Assembly: GCA_964468375.1 (NCBI GenBank)
Contig: CAYXUW010000049.1
Location: forward strand, 1-16,949
Source of the DNA: CAYXUW01 sp964468375
Lineage (GTDB): Bacteria > Planctomycetota > Phycisphaerae > Sedimentisphaerales > Anaerobacaceae
Direction of reading: 5' to 3'
DNA length: 16,949 nucleotides
Shown here: in pieces, positions 13,285 through 16,949 of the stretch
Layout: each line of letters starts with the position of its first letter
Position numbering within the stretch: the first letter of the stretch is position 1
Translations under genes and position numbers: made by a program
Notes under the pieces: model-generated
Told to the model about the DNA's origin: nothing
Database searches by the model: none
Seen by the model: the letters and a program-made list of their open reading frames with translations, nothing else

Positions 13285-16200
13285 TTACGGCCACAGTATC
13301 TCCTCAAGCCAGTTATCTGCCAGTATCGAATAGTCCTTAAAGTTAATCCTTTTCGATCCCTCTAATTCTTCCTCGTATAACTCGGCAGGTGATTTCAACG
13401 GTTGATAACAGGATACCAATGGTTCCCCGTTAAATAAGTAACATACCTCTTCCGGTGATAGAGCATAGTTATAGATTCGGACACTGTCGACGTCGCCAAC
13501 AAAATTACCGGCAGTTTCTATTTCAGGAAATTCAGGGTTCCGCGAACCGCCGATACGAACCACATCATCCCCGGCCATTGGAATATTTGGGTCCCAGCTG
13601 TCTTCCCTTCCCGGTACGCTGTCCAGATACACGCGGTGAACTCCGGTATTAGCGTTAGGGTCATAGTCACAAGTTACTGCCACGTGATGCCACTCGTTAT
13701 CAAGCGGATTTTCCGTCGCTGAAACTGTATCGAGCCAGAAATTGCCGTAGAGCACCGCACCGCTTTCATCCCCCCAATCTGTTACAAAAACTGCCATTGA
13801 ACGGTTAGCAGGATCATCATCTCTGGCCGAGCTTATGAGAACGCCGGGCTGGTTTGTCTCGAACCACATTGCAATCGAAAAATCGTTCGGACCGCCAAAC
13901 GGACTATTCACGCCAAAGGGAATCTCCACAAAATTGTTGCCCGATAGCGTCAGGATATCATCGTGTAGATAAACTGAGTTCACATCACAGCCGTCATATG
14001 TGGGATCACCGGATGTGTCGTTGAGACTCTCCCCGTCAAAGGTATATTCGACGATTAGATTTGCATCATCGGGCTCGACTGACCAAACAAAGTGGTCACT
14101 CAAGAGCCAGTCACGGGCCATCACAGAAAGGTCTTTATAGTTAACAAGGCAATCACCGGTAATATCACCCATAGGACGACCACACCCGGTTCTGCACCTC
14201 GGCGGATACAGCCTGATTTCGTCGAACCACACCTCACCTTCAGTGCCGGGCGGCGCAGTACTTCCCCTGCTACCGAAGACGATATAGATCTTTGCTATAT
14301 TCATCATGTTCACCATTGAAAAATTAGGGTCGTCCAGTCTAACATTCCACTCGTTCGCATCGTTCGTGTCGGCATTGCATTCCGTAAACCCGAGCCCAGC
14401 GCCTGAATCTTGCAGACCCACCCACATCTTCTCATCAGCGTCATTATTCGGGTCCCCGTAGAAATACAGCACCAATGCCTCAACGCCCTGTGCTTCCCAG
14501 TCCGAACCGCAGCGCAAACCTCCGGTATCAGCTGAGACCTCAGAATATTTCAACGTGCCAGTAAGATTGTCATATGTGTATCTCATCGACTGTATCCCCT
14601 CCTGAACGTAATTGGCACGCGTCTCAAGGTTAACATCCGAGCCCGTCGCACTTAGTTCCTCCCAAACAGCCACCAGTTCGCTCGTATCATTGTAATCCTC
14701 AAAGTTGTCCACCGGAATATGCCCTACAGTAAAGCTCCAGACATCGCCTTTCCAATCCGGCCTCGCCGGCGGCTCGACATACAGATAACCGTCATTGACT
14801 TCATCTACACGCCAGTAGTAAGTTGTGCCTATTGTAAGACCATTGGGGTTGTAATCGTCTGTATCAAAGCTGCATTGGTTATAATTGCCCATATACTCTG
14901 CAGAACCGTTGTCGGCACTTTCCACCGCCGAGTAATCCGTCCCGAAGTAAACATCATGGCCGTTTACATCAGTTACACAAGCTCCAGGCGTCCAGCGAAG
15001 CAGCCCTCTCGTCGGCGCATCTTCGTGACCGTCTGCCGGCATCGGCTCCGACGCCCGGCACCCGGCAGTTGTGAACCGCCAGACCGTATTGCTCTCCCAC
15101 GGAGGTGAACCTGCCCCGCCGTATCCTTCATTGACCTCGTCAACACGCCAGTAGTAGGTCTTGCATTTTCCGAGGTTTGCATCATAGTCGCTGGTATCGT
15201 ATTGCGCGCTGTCCCAGAGCCCTCGATTAACATCCTCGCTGCGGTTACTGACATCATCGAAAGACGTGCCGAAGTACACGCGATGTAAATCCGCATGCTC
15301 GCCAGCCCTCCAGCTCAGAATAGACTCATTACCTATTCTGTCACCTCCGTCAGCAGGAAATGGATTCGCAGCAGTCGCATAAAAGAATGCCGGATACAAC
15401 GTATGCCACGGCGTGTTGTCATCCATTGTAACCATGCAGTCGAAGTCCACAATTGTATCGCTCCCTCCCGTCCCCTCTGAGTCAACCCAGTGGTCAAACC
15501 AATGGTCGAAGTCATAGTTTAACTCGATTCCATTCACCTCGACATACTGTGTATTGGGCTCGTTCGAGGAATAGATTCCCGGACCGGGGATTGTCGTCCC
15601 GCCATCATTATCAATAATCATTAAGTCATAAGTCTTTTCGAATTGCAACGTCGAGCTAAGGTCCAGGTCTATCGAGCCTAAATCTATGTTGACCGGCAGC
15701 TCAAATGCCGAAACGCAGTAGTCCCATTGGTATATATACGTGTCAATCTCGGCACAAAGTGCCGGATAGAAAGTAACCGTTATCCCCACGTCTAAATCTT
15801 CGTCGTAATCGACGTCCGCATTATATGTCCCCTGACTGCCCAGCGTCACTTCCTCGCTCTCCCCCTCTGTGGCAAACTCCCTGTGTTCACCGTCCAGCTC
15901 TGTAGACAGCTTATCTGCCGACATCTCCACCCATGCCTCCATATCAGCATAAACGCCCACGCTGACATCCGCTATCCCTTTAATCCCGCCTAAACTTTTT
16001 GTAAATAGCTCTTGCGTATCGATGAAGTCACTGACCTTGACGGAGCTGGGCGCAGAGTTCGACAGAAGATAAGAATCAAATGAATCGCTGTCCTTGCACC
16101 GCAGGTCAAAATTGGGAGCGTATGGAATGTTGAACGTAAAGTCGAACTCTTTCAGCTTCAAATCTACGTTTATGCGCCCCCTCGTTGACATTTCAACGCC

Positions 16201-16949
16201 GAAATCCATACCAAGAATTCCGCCGCCGGAATCATTGTCCGGCAGTGTTAATAAATTCGCGTCTTCCGAGTAACTGAGTACAAACTCGCCCCAAACCGAA
16301 GAGGCAATGACAGCTCCCGCTCCGGCTTCGAAACGAATCTGAAGAGGACTGCCGCCCGGCTTCCAGCCCGTATCGACATCCATGCTTGGTAAACCCACCA
16401 GCGCATCAAGGAACAAAACAGGTCCTCTCTTCTCAACCTCTTCAGCATTTGTACCCGGAGATTTTTCATCTCCCGAAGCTTCTTCTCTCGTGACAATCTC
16501 GTCTACAGCCGAATCGTCGGGTGGGCCCTTTCGACCAAAATCAAAACCCTTCTGAATGGACGATAGCTCGCCCGGCCTGCCGTCAAGATAGTCAAAACAC
16601 TGGATTATGCTGCAGTCCCTGCCCGGCACATCAATTCGGACAACTTCCGGCCATCGCTCATTCCCTGATGGTGACAACTTTTCACGTATGGTATTTGCCG
16701 CTATCAGCTTATCACCCTCGTATATGTCACACTTTAGGGCAGCATTCACAGACTCGGGCAATTCCCATTGCACACGAGCGTTCTCTCTGGCAAGCAGCCC
16801 CGTTGCTTCTCTCCCGTCTTTACTCATCTTCAAAGCTTTGGCCTGTTTCTGTCTCCGCAGATGCGTCCTTGCTTTCACCGTAACGCCCGGATAAGAGTAT
16901 TCTTCCAGACCCGGCCGCAGTATCCATCGTTCTGCTTGCTCTTCGGGAC
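13285..16949 (-). CDS. Large exported or surface multidomain protein with Fn3-like, LamG-like and dockerin-like segments, 5' end cut by window edge
   Basis: At least 1221 codons. A GTG at 16878 could start a 1197-residue product, but it has no Shine-Dalgarno, no signal peptide follows, and the frame stays open to the window edge, so I treat the gene as 5'-partial. Numbering from that GTG: about 1-430 is an unrecognised acidic, beta-rich region (GPVLFLDALVGLPSMDVDTG, INVDLKLKEFDFTFNIPY). Two Fn3-like repeats (about 504-600 and 609-716) share PADG, VYFGT and TYYWRVDEVN. A carbohydrate-binding-like beta domain (about 720-894) runs from VDNFEDYN to VWFDEIRLYPP. A dockerin-like segment (903-927) reads GDITGDCLVNYKDLSVMARD. 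A LamG-like domain (about 937-1143) has WHHVAVTCDYD and VDSVRIYNYALSPEEV. The C-terminus (1174-1197) ends INFKDYSILADNWLEEILWP, half of a second dockerin-like segment. A role in polysaccharide binding or cell-surface attachment is inferred. Confidence 0.8.
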   Translation of the reverse strand, partial: PEEQAERWILRPGLEEYSYPGVTVKARTHLRRQKQAKALKMSKDGREATGLLARENARVQWELPESVNAALKCDIYEGDKLIAANTIREKLSPSGNERWPEVVRIDVPGRDCSIIQCFDYLDGRPGELSSIQKGFDFGRKGPPDDSAVDEIVTREEASGDEKSPGTNAEEVEKRGPVLFLDALVGLPSMDVDTGWKPGGSPLQIRFEAGAGAVIASSVWGEFVLSYSEDANLLTLPDNDSGGGILGMDFGVEMSTRGRINVDLKLKEFDFTFNIPYAPNFDLRCKDSDSFDSYLLSNSAPSSVKVSDFIDTQELFTKSLGGIKGIADVSVGVYADMEAWVEMSADKLSTELDGEHREFATEGESEEVTLGSQGTYNADVDYDEDLDVGITVTFYPALCAEIDTYIYQWDYCVSAFELPVNIDLGSIDLDLSSTLQFEKTYDLMIIDNDGGTTIPGPGIYSSNEPNTQYVEVNGIELNYDFDHWFDHWVDSEGTGGSDTIVDFDCMVTMDDNTPWHTLYPAFFYATAANPFPADGGDRIGNESILSWRAGEHADLHRVYFGTSFDDVSNRSEDVNRGLWDSAQYDTSDYDANLGKCKTYYWRVDEVNEGYGGAGSPPWESNTVWRFTTAGCRASEPMPADGHEDAPTRGLLRWTPGACVTDVNGHDVYFGTDYSAVESADNGSAEYMGNYNQCSFDTDDYNPNGLTIGTTYYWRVDEVNDGYLYVEPPARPDWKGDVWSFTVGHIPVDNFEDYNDTSELVAVWEELSATGSDVNLETRANYVQEGIQSMRYTYDNLTGTLKYSEVSADTGGLRCGSDWEAQGVEALVLYFYGDPNNDADEKMWVGLQDSGAGLGFTECNADTNDANEWNVRLDDPNFSMVNMMNIAKIYIVFGSRGSTAPPGTEGEVWFDEIRLYPPRCRTGCGRPMGDITGDCLVNYKDLSVMARDWLLSDHFVWSVEPDDANLIVEYTFDGESLNDTSGDPTYDGCDVNSVYLHDDILTLSGNNFVEIPFGVNSPFGGPNDFSIAMWFETNQPGVLISSARDDDPANRSMAVFVTDWGDESGAVLYGNFWLDTVSATENPLDNEWHHVAVTCDYDPNANTGVHRVYLDSVPGREDSWDPNIPMAGDDVVRIGGSRNPEFPEIETAGNFVGDVDSVRIYNYALSPEEVCYLFNGEPLVSCYQPLKSPAELYEEELEGSKRINFKDYSILADNWLEEILWP

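Noticed and set aside
13285..14172. Cellulosome component
   Set aside because: Dockerin-like segments are degenerate, no cohesin or scaffoldin is in the window, and similar tails occur in planctomycetes without cellulosomes.

Overview
The window looks like a chromosomal segment from a planctomycete, most likely of the class Phycisphaerae, at roughly 50% G+C. The best evidence is the large surface-type protein at the right edge. It combines paired Fn3-like repeats carrying a YYWRVDEVN core, a LamG-like domain and dockerin-like NYKDLSVMARDWLL and NFKDYSILADNWLE segments, a mixture I associate with secreted proteins of that class. A glmU gene reduced to its N-terminal domain and a tRNA without encoded CCA also fit. 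Every gene I can support lies on the minus strand, so transcription runs from high to low coordinates.

Layout in transcription order (right to left). (1) 16949-13285: a multidomain exported or surface protein whose 5' end lies beyond the window. (2) 13284-13009: a noncoding gap with a hairpin-rich block and, next to the following operon, a sigma70-like promoter. (3) 13008-9680: a tightly packed group of pyruvoyl-dependent arginine decarboxylase, agmatinase, a CorA divalent cation channel, and a small membrane protein with a P-loop-like segment and a TrkA-C domain. The first two convert arginine to agmatine to putrescine; the last two concern Mg2+ and, probably, K+. (4) 9610-6436: PIG-L/LmbE deacetylase, GT4 glycosyltransferase, GH100-like glycosidase and a LapA-domain membrane protein, separated by 2-16 nt and so probably one transcription unit acting on an unidentified glycoconjugate. 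(5) 6218-3858: FtsK/SpoIIIE DNA translocase. (6) 3857-3521: a gap with one doubtful 74-codon ORF. (7) 3519-1: tRNA-Gln(UUG), then glmU (N-terminal domain), prs, rplY, pth and rpsF, a conserved housekeeping order joining nucleotide-sugar and PRPP synthesis to translation.

I found no CRISPR array, transposase, integrase or phage gene. The least explained parts are the hairpin-rich block at 13131-13245, the GT4/PIG-L/glycosidase trio, the polyamine-cation operon, and the unrecognised beta-rich N-terminal half of the large surface protein. Family assignments rest on motifs read by eye; no database search was possible.
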